DNA of 64,000 nt, taken from the NCBI RefSeq assembly GCF_932526225.1, contig NC_064041.1, forward strand, positions 12,142,340 through 12,206,339, read 5' to 3'. Positions 22,828-35,625 of this stretch are shown piece after piece; the stretch's first letter is position 1, and every line of letters begins with the position of its first letter. The notes beneath the pieces are model-generated. The model saw only the letters and a program-made list of their open reading frames with translations, was not told where the DNA came from and ran no database searches. This DNA comes from Nematostella vectensis (lineage: Eukaryota > Cnidaria > Anthozoa > Actiniaria > Edwardsiidae). The translations under genes and the position numbers were made by a program.

Positions 22828-22859
<32 letters not shown>

Positions 22860-22950
22860 GGGGTCAACCCAATCGAAGTGCAATGAGAGGGCCTCACCCT
22901 GAGAGGACCGCCTTGGTGATCACGGTAAACCTCCCGCGTCAGGTAAGTAT
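22785..22950 (-). ncRNA. U1: U1 snRNA (block B, unit 1)
   Basis: Reverse complement of the U1 at 107-272. Confidence 0.96.
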
Positions 22951-23148
22951 GAGTTTATTTGGCGTCCCTGTACACCGACTGTCCCCGGCTGATTTCATCC
23001 TCCATGTGGGAACGGTGCATCGCGGTGATTATGACCCGTCGTCTTAATGACGATCCTGTCTCTTATTGATCTCTCCCGCTATAGCTCGCATGAACAGCAC
23101 GTAAATGATGCTCGAGGTGTTGCTTGAATGTGTCTTCCCGAAAGGGAA

Positions 23149-23336
23149 GGGGGCCGTACTCGGAGGTAGTGCAATACCGAGACAACCCGTGGCTGGGACG
23201 CAGCAAGCCGCTTATTCCACAGCCAGTTTCCAAAAATCAGTTTAATATATGAGCTACTCAATGAGCAGCGTATCAGATATTAAGCTGATAAGAACAGATA
23301 CTACACTTGATCTTAGCCAAAAGGCCGAGAAGCGAT
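23149..23336 (-). ncRNA. U2: U2 snRNA (block B, unit 1)
   Basis: Reverse complement of the U2 at 1423-1610. Confidence 0.96.
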
Positions 23337-23593
23337 GCAGAATCTGGCTCGGACTACAGGGAGCGTTTATCATTCTAGGCCTCCGCCATGTGGGTGACGG
23401 ACTCGGTTTTAGGCCCTTCTGCCTCCTAAGATCACATGTGATGATCAGTCATGAACGTAGTGCTATCACGTACGAGCAGTATTCGCTTGATACAGCGTCT
23501 TTGCGAGTGCAATGAGACATTTTTACCGCGCTAGTGCGTGCGTACGTTCTCACCGCACCGCTATAAAAGTCTAAAATATCACCGAGATCTTTC

Positions 23594-23621
23594 GTCTACG
23601 GCCATACCATCGAGAAAACAC

Positions 23622-23652
<31 letters not shown>

Positions 23653-23712
23653 GATTGGGCGCGGTTAGTACTTGGATGGGTGACCGCCTGGGAATACCGC
23701 GTGCTGTAGGCA
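23594..23712 (+). rRNA. 5S: 5S ribosomal RNA (block B, unit 1)
   Basis: Reverse complement of the copy at 1047-1165, read here on the + strand. CTATAAAA precedes it and T-runs follow. Confidence 0.97.
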
Positions 23713-24486
23713 TTTCTTTTTCATTTTTTTTCTAAACTATAAAGAAAAAGTTAGTGCAGGTTGGTCATTGTCTAAGCTAAAGAAATCCCTCAGTTGTATG
23801 CGTTCTCAACTCGATCTATAGACAATTCAGGCATACTCAGCGACCGTATTGTAATCAAAATCGCGGTCGTAAACGTTCGCAAACGTTCAGCAGATTCAAG
23901 TAGAGTCATAATATTACAAGCGATCAGATCAGTGGATTGTGAAAGCCTGTAAGAGCGTTAGTACTCGCATAGGAAATGTCTCTCAATGCAGTAAAATACT
24001 ATGAGAGAAAGTGCGCAGTATTATCGCATTGGTCGCGCGTTTACACCGCGAGTGAACACGAACATTACTCAGCTAGCATCTCATACAAGCTGAGATGCCA
24101 TTCATAGCGTAAACCTTGTCCAAATAAATGCTTTTCGAGATCATGTTTTCACTCACTATAATAAAGCGCGAAGGTTGCAAAGCAGCGCGCGTATTCCACT
24201 GTTCTATTTTAGTGACGAAACAGTCGCACTGAACTTTCATCGCCGGTTAGCAACAACTGATCAAAACACAGCTCACCTTCGCTCGTTTCATCGCAAAAAC
24301 ACCGCTAGAATGCAGACCAAACACGACTAAAGCCTCTGCCCACCATGACGGTAATGTGAGAGCAAGTTGTTCGCTATTAGAAGTTAGAAATTTTACAATA
24401 GTTGACTGATTACAAGCGGTGTGAAGTCCGTGCTTCACGAGTCGCTCGTTGTGATTGTGTTGTGATTACACTTGATTCGTATTGTT

Positions 24487-24523
<37 letters not shown>

Positions 24524-24529
24524 ATTATA

Positions 24530-24561
<32 letters not shown>

Positions 24562-24652
24562 GGGGTCAACCCAATCGAAGTGCAATGAGAGGGCCTCACC
24601 CTGAGAGGACCGCCTTGGTGATCACGGTAAACCTCCCGCGTCAGGTAAGTAT
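24487..24652 (-). ncRNA. U1: U1 snRNA (block B, unit 2)
   Basis: Same as the U1 at 22785-22950. Confidence 0.96.
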
Positions 24653-24850
24653 GAGTTTATTTGGCGTCCCTGTACACCGACTGTCCCCGGCTGATTTCAT
24701 CCTCCATGTGGGAACGGTGCATCGCGGTGATTATGACCCGTCGTCTTAATGACGATCCTGTCTCTTATTGATCTCTCCCGCTATAGCTCGCATGAACAGC
24801 ACGTAAATGATGCTCGAGGTGTTGCTTGAATGTGTCTTCCCGAAAGGGAA

Positions 24851-25038
24851 GGGGGCCGTACTCGGAGGTAGTGCAATACCGAGACAACCCGTGGCTGGGA
24901 CGCAGCAAGCCGCTTATTCCACAGCCAGTTTCCAAAAATCAGTTTAATATATGAGCTACTCAATGAGCAGCGTATCAGATATTAAGCTGATAAGAACAGA
25001 TACTACACTTGATCTTAGCCAAAAGGCCGAGAAGCGAT
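24851..25038 (-). ncRNA. U2: U2 snRNA (block B, unit 2)
   Basis: Same as the U2 at 23149-23336. Confidence 0.96.
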
Positions 25039-25295
25039 GCAGAATCTGGCTCGGACTACAGGGAGCGTTTATCATTCTAGGCCTCCGCCATGTGGGTGAC
25101 GGACTCGGTTTTAGGCCCTTCTGCCTCCTAAGATCACATGTGATGATCAGTCATGAACGTAGTGCTATCACGTACGAGCAGTATTCGCTTGATACAGCGT
25201 CTTTGCGAGTGCAATGAGACATTTTTACCGCGCTAGTGCGTGCGTACGTTCTCACCGCACCGCTATAAAAGTCTAAAATATCACCGAGATCTTTC

Positions 25296-25323
25296 GTCTA
25301 CGGCCATACCATCGAGAAAACAC

Positions 25324-25354
<31 letters not shown>

Positions 25355-25414
25355 GATTGGGCGCGGTTAGTACTTGGATGGGTGACCGCCTGGGAATACC
25401 GCGTGCTGTAGGCA
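25296..25414 (+). rRNA. 5S: 5S ribosomal RNA (block B, unit 2)
   Basis: Same as the 5S at 23594-23712. Confidence 0.97.
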
Positions 25415-26188
25415 TTTCTTTTTCATTTTTTTTCTAAACTATAAAGAAAAAGTTAGTGCAGGTTGGTCATTGTCTAAGCTAAAGAAATCCCTCAGTTGTA
25501 TGCGTTCTCAACTCGATCTATAGACAATTCAGGCATACTCAGCGACCGTATTGTAATCAAAATCGCGGTCGTAAACGTTCGCAAACGTTCAGCAGATTCA
25601 AGTAGAGTCATAATATTACAAGCGATCAGATCAGTGGATTGTGAAAGCCTGTAAGAGCGTTAGTACTCGCATAGGAAATGTCTCTCAATGCAGTAAAATA
25701 CTATGAGAGAAAGTGCGCAGTATTATCGCATTGGTCGCGCGTTTACACCGCGAGTGAACACGAACATTACTCAGCTAGCATCTCATACAAGCTGAGATGC
25801 CATTCATAGCGTAAACCTTGTCCAAATAAATGCTTTTCGAGATCATGTTTTCACTCACTATAATAAAGCGCGAAGGTTGCAAAGCAGCGCGCGTATTCCA
25901 CTGTTCTATTTTAGTGACGAAACAGTCGCACTGAACTTTCATCGCCGGTTAGCAACAACTGATCAAAACACAGCTCACCTTCGCTCGTTTCATCGCAAAA
26001 ACACCGCTAGAATGCAGACCAAACACGACTAAAGCCTCTGCCCACCATGACGGTAATGTGAGAGCAAGTTGTTCGCTATTAGAAGTTAGAAATTTTACAA
26101 TAGTTGACTGATTACAAGCGGTGTGAAGTCCGTGCTTCACGAGTCGCTCGTTGTGATTGTGTTGTGATTACACTTGATTCGTATTGTT

Positions 26189-26225
<37 letters not shown>

Positions 26226-26231
26226 ATTATA

Positions 26232-26263
<32 letters not shown>

Positions 26264-26354
26264 GGGGTCAACCCAATCGAAGTGCAATGAGAGGGCCTCA
26301 CCCTGAGAGGACCGCCTTGGTGATCACGGTAAACCTCCCGCGTCAGGTAAGTAT
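26189..26354 (-). ncRNA. U1: U1 snRNA (block B, unit 3)
   Basis: Same as the U1 at 22785-22950. Confidence 0.96.
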
Positions 26355-26552
26355 GAGTTTATTTGGCGTCCCTGTACACCGACTGTCCCCGGCTGATTTC
26401 ATCCTCCATGTGGGAACGGTGCATCGCGGTGATTATGACCCGTCGTCTTAATGACGATCCTGTCTCTTATTGATCTCTCCCGCTATAGCTCGCATGAACA
26501 GCACGTAAATGATGCTCGAGGTGTTGCTTGAATGTGTCTTCCCGAAAGGGAA

Positions 26553-26740
26553 GGGGGCCGTACTCGGAGGTAGTGCAATACCGAGACAACCCGTGGCTGG
26601 GACGCAGCAAGCCGCTTATTCCACAGCCAGTTTCCAAAAATCAGTTTAATATATGAGCTACTCAATGAGCAGCGTATCAGATATTAAGCTGATAAGAACA
26701 GATACTACACTTGATCTTAGCCAAAAGGCCGAGAAGCGAT
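26553..26740 (-). ncRNA. U2: U2 snRNA (block B, unit 3)
   Basis: Same as the U2 at 23149-23336. Confidence 0.96.
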
Positions 26741-26997
26741 GCAGAATCTGGCTCGGACTACAGGGAGCGTTTATCATTCTAGGCCTCCGCCATGTGGGTG
26801 ACGGACTCGGTTTTAGGCCCTTCTGCCTCCTAAGATCACATGTGATGATCAGTCATGAACGTAGTGCTATCACGTACGAGCAGTATTCGCTTGATACAGC
26901 GTCTTTGCGAGTGCAATGAGACATTTTTACCGCGCTAGTGCGTGCGTACGTTCTCACCGCACCGCTATAAAAGTCTAAAATATCACCGAGATCTTTC

Positions 26998-27025
26998 GTC
27001 TACGGCCATACCATCGAGAAAACAC

Positions 27026-27056
<31 letters not shown>

Positions 27057-27116
27057 GATTGGGCGCGGTTAGTACTTGGATGGGTGACCGCCTGGGAATA
27101 CCGCGTGCTGTAGGCA
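26998..27116 (+). rRNA. 5S: 5S ribosomal RNA (block B, unit 3)
   Basis: Same as the 5S at 23594-23712. Confidence 0.97.
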
Positions 27117-27890
27117 TTTCTTTTTCATTTTTTTTCTAAACTATAAAGAAAAAGTTAGTGCAGGTTGGTCATTGTCTAAGCTAAAGAAATCCCTCAGTTG
27201 TATGCGTTCTCAACTCGATCTATAGACAATTCAGGCATACTCAGCGACCGTATTGTAATCAAAATCGCGGTCGTAAACGTTCGCAAACGTTCAGCAGATT
27301 CAAGTAGAGTCATAATATTACAAGCGATCAGATCAGTGGATTGTGAAAGCCTGTAAGAGCGTTAGTACTCGCATAGGAAATGTCTCTCAATGCAGTAAAA
27401 TACTATGAGAGAAAGTGCGCAGTATTATCGCATTGGTCGCGCGTTTACACCGCGAGTGAACACGAACATTACTCAGCTAGCATCTCATACAAGCTGAGAT
27501 GCCATTCATAGCGTAAACCTTGTCCAAATAAATGCTTTTCGAGATCATGTTTTCACTCACTATAATAAAGCGCGAAGGTTGCAAAGCAGCGCGCGTATTC
27601 CACTGTTCTATTTTAGTGACGAAACAGTCGCACTGAACTTTCATCGCCGGTTAGCAACAACTGATCAAAACACAGCTCACCTTCGCTCGTTTCATCGCAA
27701 AAACACCGCTAGAATGCAGACCAAACACGACTAAAGCCTCTGCCCACCATGACGGTAATGTGAGAGCAAGTTGTTCGCTATTAGAAGTTAGAAATTTTAC
27801 AATAGTTGACTGATTACAAGCGGTGTGAAGTCCGTGCTTCACGAGTCGCTCGTTGTGATTGTGTTGTGATTACACTTGATTCGTATTGTT

Positions 27891-27927
<37 letters not shown>

Positions 27928-27933
27928 ATTATA

Positions 27934-27965
<32 letters not shown>

Positions 27966-28056
27966 GGGGTCAACCCAATCGAAGTGCAATGAGAGGGCCT
28001 CACCCTGAGAGGACCGCCTTGGTGATCACGGTAAACCTCCCGCGTCAGGTAAGTAT
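27891..28056 (-). ncRNA. U1: U1 snRNA (block B, unit 4)
   Basis: Same as the U1 at 22785-22950. Confidence 0.96.
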
Positions 28057-28254
28057 GAGTTTATTTGGCGTCCCTGTACACCGACTGTCCCCGGCTGATT
28101 TCATCCTCCATGTGGGAACGGTGCATCGCGGTGATTATGACCCGTCGTCTTAATGACGATCCTGTCTCTTATTGATCTCTCCCGCTATAGCTCGCATGAA
28201 CAGCACGTAAATGATGCTCGAGGTGTTGCTTGAATGTGTCTTCCCGAAAGGGAA

Positions 28255-28442
28255 GGGGGCCGTACTCGGAGGTAGTGCAATACCGAGACAACCCGTGGCT
28301 GGGACGCAGCAAGCCGCTTATTCCACAGCCAGTTTCCAAAAATCAGTTTAATATATGAGCTACTCAATGAGCAGCGTATCAGATATTAAGCTGATAAGAA
28401 CAGATACTACACTTGATCTTAGCCAAAAGGCCGAGAAGCGAT
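28255..28442 (-). ncRNA. U2: U2 snRNA (block B, unit 4)
   Basis: Same as the U2 at 23149-23336. Confidence 0.96.
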
Positions 28443-28699
28443 GCAGAATCTGGCTCGGACTACAGGGAGCGTTTATCATTCTAGGCCTCCGCCATGTGGG
28501 TGACGGACTCGGTTTTAGGCCCTTCTGCCTCCTAAGATCACATGTGATGATCAGTCATGAACGTAGTGCTATCACGTACGAGCAGTATTCGCTTGATACA
28601 GCGTCTTTGCGAGTGCAATGAGACATTTTTACCGCGCTAGTGCGTGCGTACGTTCTCACCGCACCGCTATAAAAGTCTAAAATATCACCGAGATCTTTC

Positions 28700-28727
28700 G
28701 TCTACGGCCATACCATCGAGAAAACAC

Positions 28728-28758
<31 letters not shown>

Positions 28759-28818
28759 GATTGGGCGCGGTTAGTACTTGGATGGGTGACCGCCTGGGAA
28801 TACCGCGTGCTGTAGGCA
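28700..28818 (+). rRNA. 5S: 5S ribosomal RNA (block B, unit 4)
   Basis: Same as the 5S at 23594-23712. Confidence 0.97.
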
Positions 28819-29592
28819 TTTCTTTTTCATTTTTTTTCTAAACTATAAAGAAAAAGTTAGTGCAGGTTGGTCATTGTCTAAGCTAAAGAAATCCCTCAGT
28901 TGTATGCGTTCTCAACTCGATCTATAGACAATTCAGGCATACTCAGCGACCGTATTGTAATCAAAATCGCGGTCGTAAACGTTCGCAAACGTTCAGCAGA
29001 TTCAAGTAGAGTCATAATATTACAAGCGATCAGATCAGTGGATTGTGAAAGCCTGTAAGAGCGTTAGTACTCGCATAGGAAATGTCTCTCAATGCAGTAA
29101 AATACTATGAGAGAAAGTGCGCAGTATTATCGCATTGGTCGCGCGTTTACACCGCGAGTGAACACGAACATTACTCAGCTAGCATCTCATACAAGCTGAG
29201 ATGCCATTCATAGCGTAAACCTTGTCCAAATAAATGCTTTTCGAGATCATGTTTTCACTCACTATAATAAAGCGCGAAGGTTGCAAAGCAGCGCGCGTAT
29301 TCCACTGTTCTATTTTAGTGACGAAACAGTCGCACTGAACTTTCATCGCCGGTTAGCAACAACTGATCAAAACACAGCTCACCTTCGCTCGTTTCATCGC
29401 AAAAACACCGCTAGAATGCAGACCAAACACGACTAAAGCCTCTGCCCACCATGACGGTAATGTGAGAGCAAGTTGTTCGCTATTAGAAGTTAGAAATTTT
29501 ACAATAGTTGACTGATTACAAGCGGTGTGAAGTCCGTGCTTCACGAGTCGCTCGTTGTGATTGTGTTGTGATTACACTTGATTCGTATTGTT

Positions 29593-29629
<37 letters not shown>

Positions 29630-29635
29630 ATTATA

Positions 29636-29667
<32 letters not shown>

Positions 29668-29758
29668 GGGGTCAACCCAATCGAAGTGCAATGAGAGGGC
29701 CTCACCCTGAGAGGACCGCCTTGGTGATCACGGTAAACCTCCCGCGTCAGGTAAGTAT
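29593..29758 (-). ncRNA. U1: U1 snRNA (block B, unit 5)
   Basis: Same as the U1 at 22785-22950. Confidence 0.96.
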
Positions 29759-29956
29759 GAGTTTATTTGGCGTCCCTGTACACCGACTGTCCCCGGCTGA
29801 TTTCATCCTCCATGTGGGAACGGTGCATCGCGGTGATTATGACCCGTCGTCTTAATGACGATCCTGTCTCTTATTGATCTCTCCCGCTATAGCTCGCATG
29901 AACAGCACGTAAATGATGCTCGAGGTGTTGCTTGAATGTGTCTTCCCGAAAGGGAA

Positions 29957-30144
29957 GGGGGCCGTACTCGGAGGTAGTGCAATACCGAGACAACCCGTGG
30001 CTGGGACGCAGCAAGCCGCTTATTCCACAGCCAGTTTCCAAAAATCAGTTTAATATATGAGCTACTCAATGAGCAGCGTATCAGATATTAAGCTGATAAG
30101 AACAGATACTACACTTGATCTTAGCCAAAAGGCCGAGAAGCGAT
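29957..30144 (-). ncRNA. U2: U2 snRNA (block B, unit 5)
   Basis: Same as the U2 at 23149-23336. Confidence 0.96.
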
Positions 30145-30401
30145 GCAGAATCTGGCTCGGACTACAGGGAGCGTTTATCATTCTAGGCCTCCGCCATGTG
30201 GGTGACGGACTCGGTTTTAGGCCCTTCTGCCTCCTAAGATCACATGTGATGATCAGTCATGAACGTAGTGCTATCACGTACGAGCAGTATTCGCTTGATA
30301 CAGCGTCTTTGCGAGTGCAATGAGACATTTTTACCGCGCTAGTGCGTGCGTACGTTCTCACCGCACCGCTATAAAAGTCTAAAATATCACCGAGATCTTT
30401 C

Positions 30402-30429
30402 GTCTACGGCCATACCATCGAGAAAACAC

Positions 30430-30460
<31 letters not shown>

Positions 30461-30520
30461 GATTGGGCGCGGTTAGTACTTGGATGGGTGACCGCCTGGG
30501 AATACCGCGTGCTGTAGGCA
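30402..30520 (+). rRNA. 5S: 5S ribosomal RNA (block B, unit 5)
   Basis: Same as the 5S at 23594-23712. Confidence 0.97.
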
Positions 30521-31294
30521 TTTCTTTTTCATTTTTTTTCTAAACTATAAAGAAAAAGTTAGTGCAGGTTGGTCATTGTCTAAGCTAAAGAAATCCCTCA
30601 GTTGTATGCGTTCTCAACTCGATCTATAGACAATTCAGGCATACTCAGCGACCGTATTGTAATCAAAATCGCGGTCGTAAACGTTCGCAAACGTTCAGCA
30701 GATTCAAGTAGAGTCATAATATTACAAGCGATCAGATCAGTGGATTGTGAAAGCCTGTAAGAGCGTTAGTACTCGCATAGGAAATGTCTCTCAATGCAGT
30801 AAAATACTATGAGAGAAAGTGCGCAGTATTATCGCATTGGTCGCGCGTTTACACCGCGAGTGAACACGAACATTACTCAGCTAGCATCTCATACAAGCTG
30901 AGATGCCATTCATAGCGTAAACCTTGTCCAAATAAATGCTTTTCGAGATCATGTTTTCACTCACTATAATAAAGCGCGAAGGTTGCAAAGCAGCGCGCGT
31001 ATTCCACTGTTCTATTTTAGTGACGAAACAGTCGCACTGAACTTTCATCGCCGGTTAGCAACAACTGATCAAAACACAGCTCACCTTCGCTCGTTTCATC
31101 GCAAAAACACCGCTAGAATGCAGACCAAACACGACTAAAGCCTCTGCCCACCATGACGGTAATGTGAGAGCAAGTTGTTCGCTATTAGAAGTTAGAAATT
31201 TTACAATAGTTGACTGATTACAAGCGGTGTGAAGTCCGTGCTTCACGAGTCGCTCGTTGTGATTGTGTTGTGATTACACTTGATTCGTATTGTT

Positions 31295-31331
<37 letters not shown>

Positions 31332-31337
31332 ATTATA

Positions 31338-31369
<32 letters not shown>

Positions 31370-31460
31370 GGGGTCAACCCAATCGAAGTGCAATGAGAGG
31401 GCCTCACCCTGAGAGGACCGCCTTGGTGATCACGGTAAACCTCCCGCGTCAGGTAAGTAT
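31295..31460 (-). ncRNA. U1: U1 snRNA (block B, unit 6)
   Basis: Same as the U1 at 22785-22950. Confidence 0.96.
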
Positions 31461-31658
31461 GAGTTTATTTGGCGTCCCTGTACACCGACTGTCCCCGGCT
31501 GATTTCATCCTCCATGTGGGAACGGTGCATCGCGGTGATTATGACCCGTCGTCTTAATGACGATCCTGTCTCTTATTGATCTCTCCCGCTATAGCTCGCA
31601 TGAACAGCACGTAAATGATGCTCGAGGTGTTGCTTGAATGTGTCTTCCCGAAAGGGAA

Positions 31659-31846
31659 GGGGGCCGTACTCGGAGGTAGTGCAATACCGAGACAACCCGT
31701 GGCTGGGACGCAGCAAGCCGCTTATTCCACAGCCAGTTTCCAAAAATCAGTTTAATATATGAGCTACTCAATGAGCAGCGTATCAGATATTAAGCTGATA
31801 AGAACAGATACTACACTTGATCTTAGCCAAAAGGCCGAGAAGCGAT
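31659..31846 (-). ncRNA. U2: U2 snRNA (block B, unit 6)
   Basis: Same as the U2 at 23149-23336. Confidence 0.96.
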
Positions 31847-32103
31847 GCAGAATCTGGCTCGGACTACAGGGAGCGTTTATCATTCTAGGCCTCCGCCATG
31901 TGGGTGACGGACTCGGTTTTAGGCCCTTCTGCCTCCTAAGATCACATGTGATGATCAGTCATGAACGTAGTGCTATCACGTACGAGCAGTATTCGCTTGA
32001 TACAGCGTCTTTGCGAGTGCAATGAGACATTTTTACCGCGCTAGTGCGTGCGTACGTTCTCACCGCACCGCTATAAAAGTCTAAAATATCACCGAGATCT
32101 TTC

Positions 32104-32131
32104 GTCTACGGCCATACCATCGAGAAAACAC

Positions 32132-32162
<31 letters not shown>

Positions 32163-32222
32163 GATTGGGCGCGGTTAGTACTTGGATGGGTGACCGCCTG
32201 GGAATACCGCGTGCTGTAGGCA
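32104..32222 (+). rRNA. 5S: 5S ribosomal RNA (block B, unit 6)
   Basis: Same as the 5S at 23594-23712. Confidence 0.97.
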
Positions 32223-32996
32223 TTTCTTTTTCATTTTTTTTCTAAACTATAAAGAAAAAGTTAGTGCAGGTTGGTCATTGTCTAAGCTAAAGAAATCCCT
32301 CAGTTGTATGCGTTCTCAACTCGATCTATAGACAATTCAGGCATACTCAGCGACCGTATTGTAATCAAAATCGCGGTCGTAAACGTTCGCAAACGTTCAG
32401 CAGATTCAAGTAGAGTCATAATATTACAAGCGATCAGATCAGTGGATTGTGAAAGCCTGTAAGAGCGTTAGTACTCGCATAGGAAATGTCTCTCAATGCA
32501 GTAAAATACTATGAGAGAAAGTGCGCAGTATTATCGCATTGGTCGCGCGTTTACACCGCGAGTGAACACGAACATTACTCAGCTAGCATCTCATACAAGC
32601 TGAGATGCCATTCATAGCGTAAACCTTGTCCAAATAAATGCTTTTCGAGATCATGTTTTCACTCACTATAATAAAGCGCGAAGGTTGCAAAGCAGCGCGC
32701 GTATTCCACTGTTCTATTTTAGTGACGAAACAGTCGCACTGAACTTTCATCGCCGGTTAGCAACAACTGATCAAAACACAGCTCACCTTCGCTCGTTTCA
32801 TCGCAAAAACACCGCTAGAATGCAGACCAAACACGACTAAAGCCTCTGCCCACCATGACGGTAATGTGAGAGCAAGTTGTTCGCTATTAGAAGTTAGAAA
32901 TTTTACAATAGTTGACTGATTACAAGCGGTGTGAAGTCCGTGCTTCACGAGTCGCTCGTTGTGATTGTGTTGTGATTACACTTGATTCGTATTGTT

Positions 32997-33033
<37 letters not shown>

Positions 33034-33039
33034 ATTATA

Positions 33040-33071
<32 letters not shown>

Positions 33072-33162
33072 GGGGTCAACCCAATCGAAGTGCAATGAGA
33101 GGGCCTCACCCTGAGAGGACCGCCTTGGTGATCACGGTAAACCTCCCGCGTCAGGTAAGTAT
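32997..33162 (-). ncRNA. U1: U1 snRNA (block B, unit 7)
   Basis: Same as the U1 at 22785-22950. Confidence 0.96.
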
Positions 33163-33360
33163 GAGTTTATTTGGCGTCCCTGTACACCGACTGTCCCCGG
33201 CTGATTTCATCCTCCATGTGGGAACGGTGCATCGCGGTGATTATGACCCGTCGTCTTAATGACGATCCTGTCTCTTATTGATCTCTCCCGCTATAGCTCG
33301 CATGAACAGCACGTAAATGATGCTCGAGGTGTTGCTTGAATGTGTCTTCCCGAAAGGGAA

Positions 33361-33547
33361 GGGGGCCGTACTCGGAGGTAGTGCAATACCGAGACAACCC
33401 GTGGCTGGGACGCAGCAAGCCGCTTATTCCACAGCCAGTTTCCAAAAATCAGTTTAATATATGAGCTACTCAATGAGCGCGTATCAGATATTAAGCTGAT
33501 AAGAACAGATACTACACTTGATCTTAGCCAAAAGGCCGAGAAGCGAT
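33361..33547 (-). ncRNA. U2: U2 snRNA variant with a 1-nt deletion in stem IIb (block B, unit 7)
   Basis: 187 nt instead of 188. Between 33478 and 33479 one base is missing, corresponding to U2 nt 70, a T in the 5' strand of stem IIb (GCTGCTC becomes GCGCTC). The partner A would be left unpaired. The rest matches the other copies, including GTAGTA, the Sm site and stem-loop IV. It is the only difference I found inside any RNA gene of the window. It could be a true variant, a mildly defective copy or a sequencing error. Confidence 0.93.
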
Positions 33548-33804
33548 GCAGAATCTGGCTCGGACTACAGGGAGCGTTTATCATTCTAGGCCTCCGCCAT
33601 GTGGGTGACGGACTCGGTTTTAGGCCCTTCTGCCTCCTAAGATCACATGTGATGATCAGTCATGAACGTAGTGCTATCACGTACGAGCAGTATTCGCTTG
33701 ATACAGCGTCTTTGCGAGTGCAATGAGACATTTTTACCGCGCTAGTGCGTGCGTACGTTCTCACCGCACCGCTATAAAAGTCTAAAATATCACCGAGATC
33801 TTTC

Positions 33805-33832
33805 GTCTACGGCCATACCATCGAGAAAACAC

Positions 33833-33863
<31 letters not shown>

Positions 33864-33923
33864 GATTGGGCGCGGTTAGTACTTGGATGGGTGACCGCCT
33901 GGGAATACCGCGTGCTGTAGGCA
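33805..33923 (+). rRNA. 5S: 5S ribosomal RNA (block B, unit 7)
   Basis: Same as the 5S at 23594-23712. Confidence 0.97.
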
Positions 33924-34697
33924 TTTCTTTTTCATTTTTTTTCTAAACTATAAAGAAAAAGTTAGTGCAGGTTGGTCATTGTCTAAGCTAAAGAAATCCC
34001 TCAGTTGTATGCGTTCTCAACTCGATCTATAGACAATTCAGGCATACTCAGCGACCGTATTGTAATCAAAATCGCGGTCGTAAACGTTCGCAAACGTTCA
34101 GCAGATTCAAGTAGAGTCATAATATTACAAGCGATCAGATCAGTGGATTGTGAAAGCCTGTAAGAGCGTTAGTACTCGCATAGGAAATGTCTCTCAATGC
34201 AGTAAAATACTATGAGAGAAAGTGCGCAGTATTATCGCATTGGTCGCGCGTTTACACCGCGAGTGAACACGAACATTACTCAGCTAGCATCTCATACAAG
34301 CTGAGATGCCATTCATAGCGTAAACCTTGTCCAAATAAATGCTTTTCGAGATCATGTTTTCACTCACTATAATAAAGCGCGAAGGTTGCAAAGCAGCGCG
34401 CGTATTCCACTGTTCTATTTTAGTGACGAAACAGTCGCACTGAACTTTCATCGCCGGTTAGCAACAACTGATCAAAACACAGCTCACCTTCGCTCGTTTC
34501 ATCGCAAAAACACCGCTAGAATGCAGACCAAACACGACTAAAGCCTCTGCCCACCATGACGGTAATGTGAGAGCAAGTTGTTCGCTATTAGAAGTTAGAA
34601 ATTTTACAATAGTTGACTGATTACAAGCGGTGTGAAGTCCGTGCTTCACGAGTCGCTCGTTGTGATTGTGTTGTGATTACACTTGATTCGTATTGTT

Positions 34698-34734
<37 letters not shown>

Positions 34735-34740
34735 ATTATA

Positions 34741-34772
<32 letters not shown>

Positions 34773-34863
34773 GGGGTCAACCCAATCGAAGTGCAATGAG
34801 AGGGCCTCACCCTGAGAGGACCGCCTTGGTGATCACGGTAAACCTCCCGCGTCAGGTAAGTAT
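34698..34863 (-). ncRNA. U1: U1 snRNA (block B, unit 8)
   Basis: Same as the U1 at 22785-22950. Confidence 0.96.
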
Positions 34864-35061
34864 GAGTTTATTTGGCGTCCCTGTACACCGACTGTCCCCG
34901 GCTGATTTCATCCTCCATGTGGGAACGGTGCATCGCGGTGATTATGACCCGTCGTCTTAATGACGATCCTGTCTCTTATTGATCTCTCCCGCTATAGCTC
35001 GCATGAACAGCACGTAAATGATGCTCGAGGTGTTGCTTGAATGTGTCTTCCCGAAAGGGAA

Positions 35062-35249
35062 GGGGGCCGTACTCGGAGGTAGTGCAATACCGAGACAACC
35101 CGTGGCTGGGACGCAGCAAGCCGCTTATTCCACAGCCAGTTTCCAAAAATCAGTTTAATATATGAGCTACTCAATGAGCAGCGTATCAGATATTAAGCTG
35201 ATAAGAACAGATACTACACTTGATCTTAGCCAAAAGGCCGAGAAGCGAT
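35062..35249 (-). ncRNA. U2: U2 snRNA (block B, unit 8)
   Basis: Same as the U2 at 23149-23336. Confidence 0.96.
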
Positions 35250-35506
35250 GCAGAATCTGGCTCGGACTACAGGGAGCGTTTATCATTCTAGGCCTCCGCC
35301 ATGTGGGTGACGGACTCGGTTTTAGGCCCTTCTGCCTCCTAAGATCACATGTGATGATCAGTCATGAACGTAGTGCTATCACGTACGAGCAGTATTCGCT
35401 TGATACAGCGTCTTTGCGAGTGCAATGAGACATTTTTACCGCGCTAGTGCGTGCGTACGTTCTCACCGCACCGCTATAAAAGTCTAAAATATCACCGAGA
35501 TCTTTC

Positions 35507-35534
35507 GTCTACGGCCATACCATCGAGAAAACAC

Positions 35535-35565
<31 letters not shown>

Positions 35566-35625
35566 GATTGGGCGCGGTTAGTACTTGGATGGGTGACCGC
35601 CTGGGAATACCGCGTGCTGTAGGCA
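35507..35625 (+). rRNA. 5S: 5S ribosomal RNA (block B, unit 8)
   Basis: Same as the 5S at 23594-23712. Confidence 0.97.
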
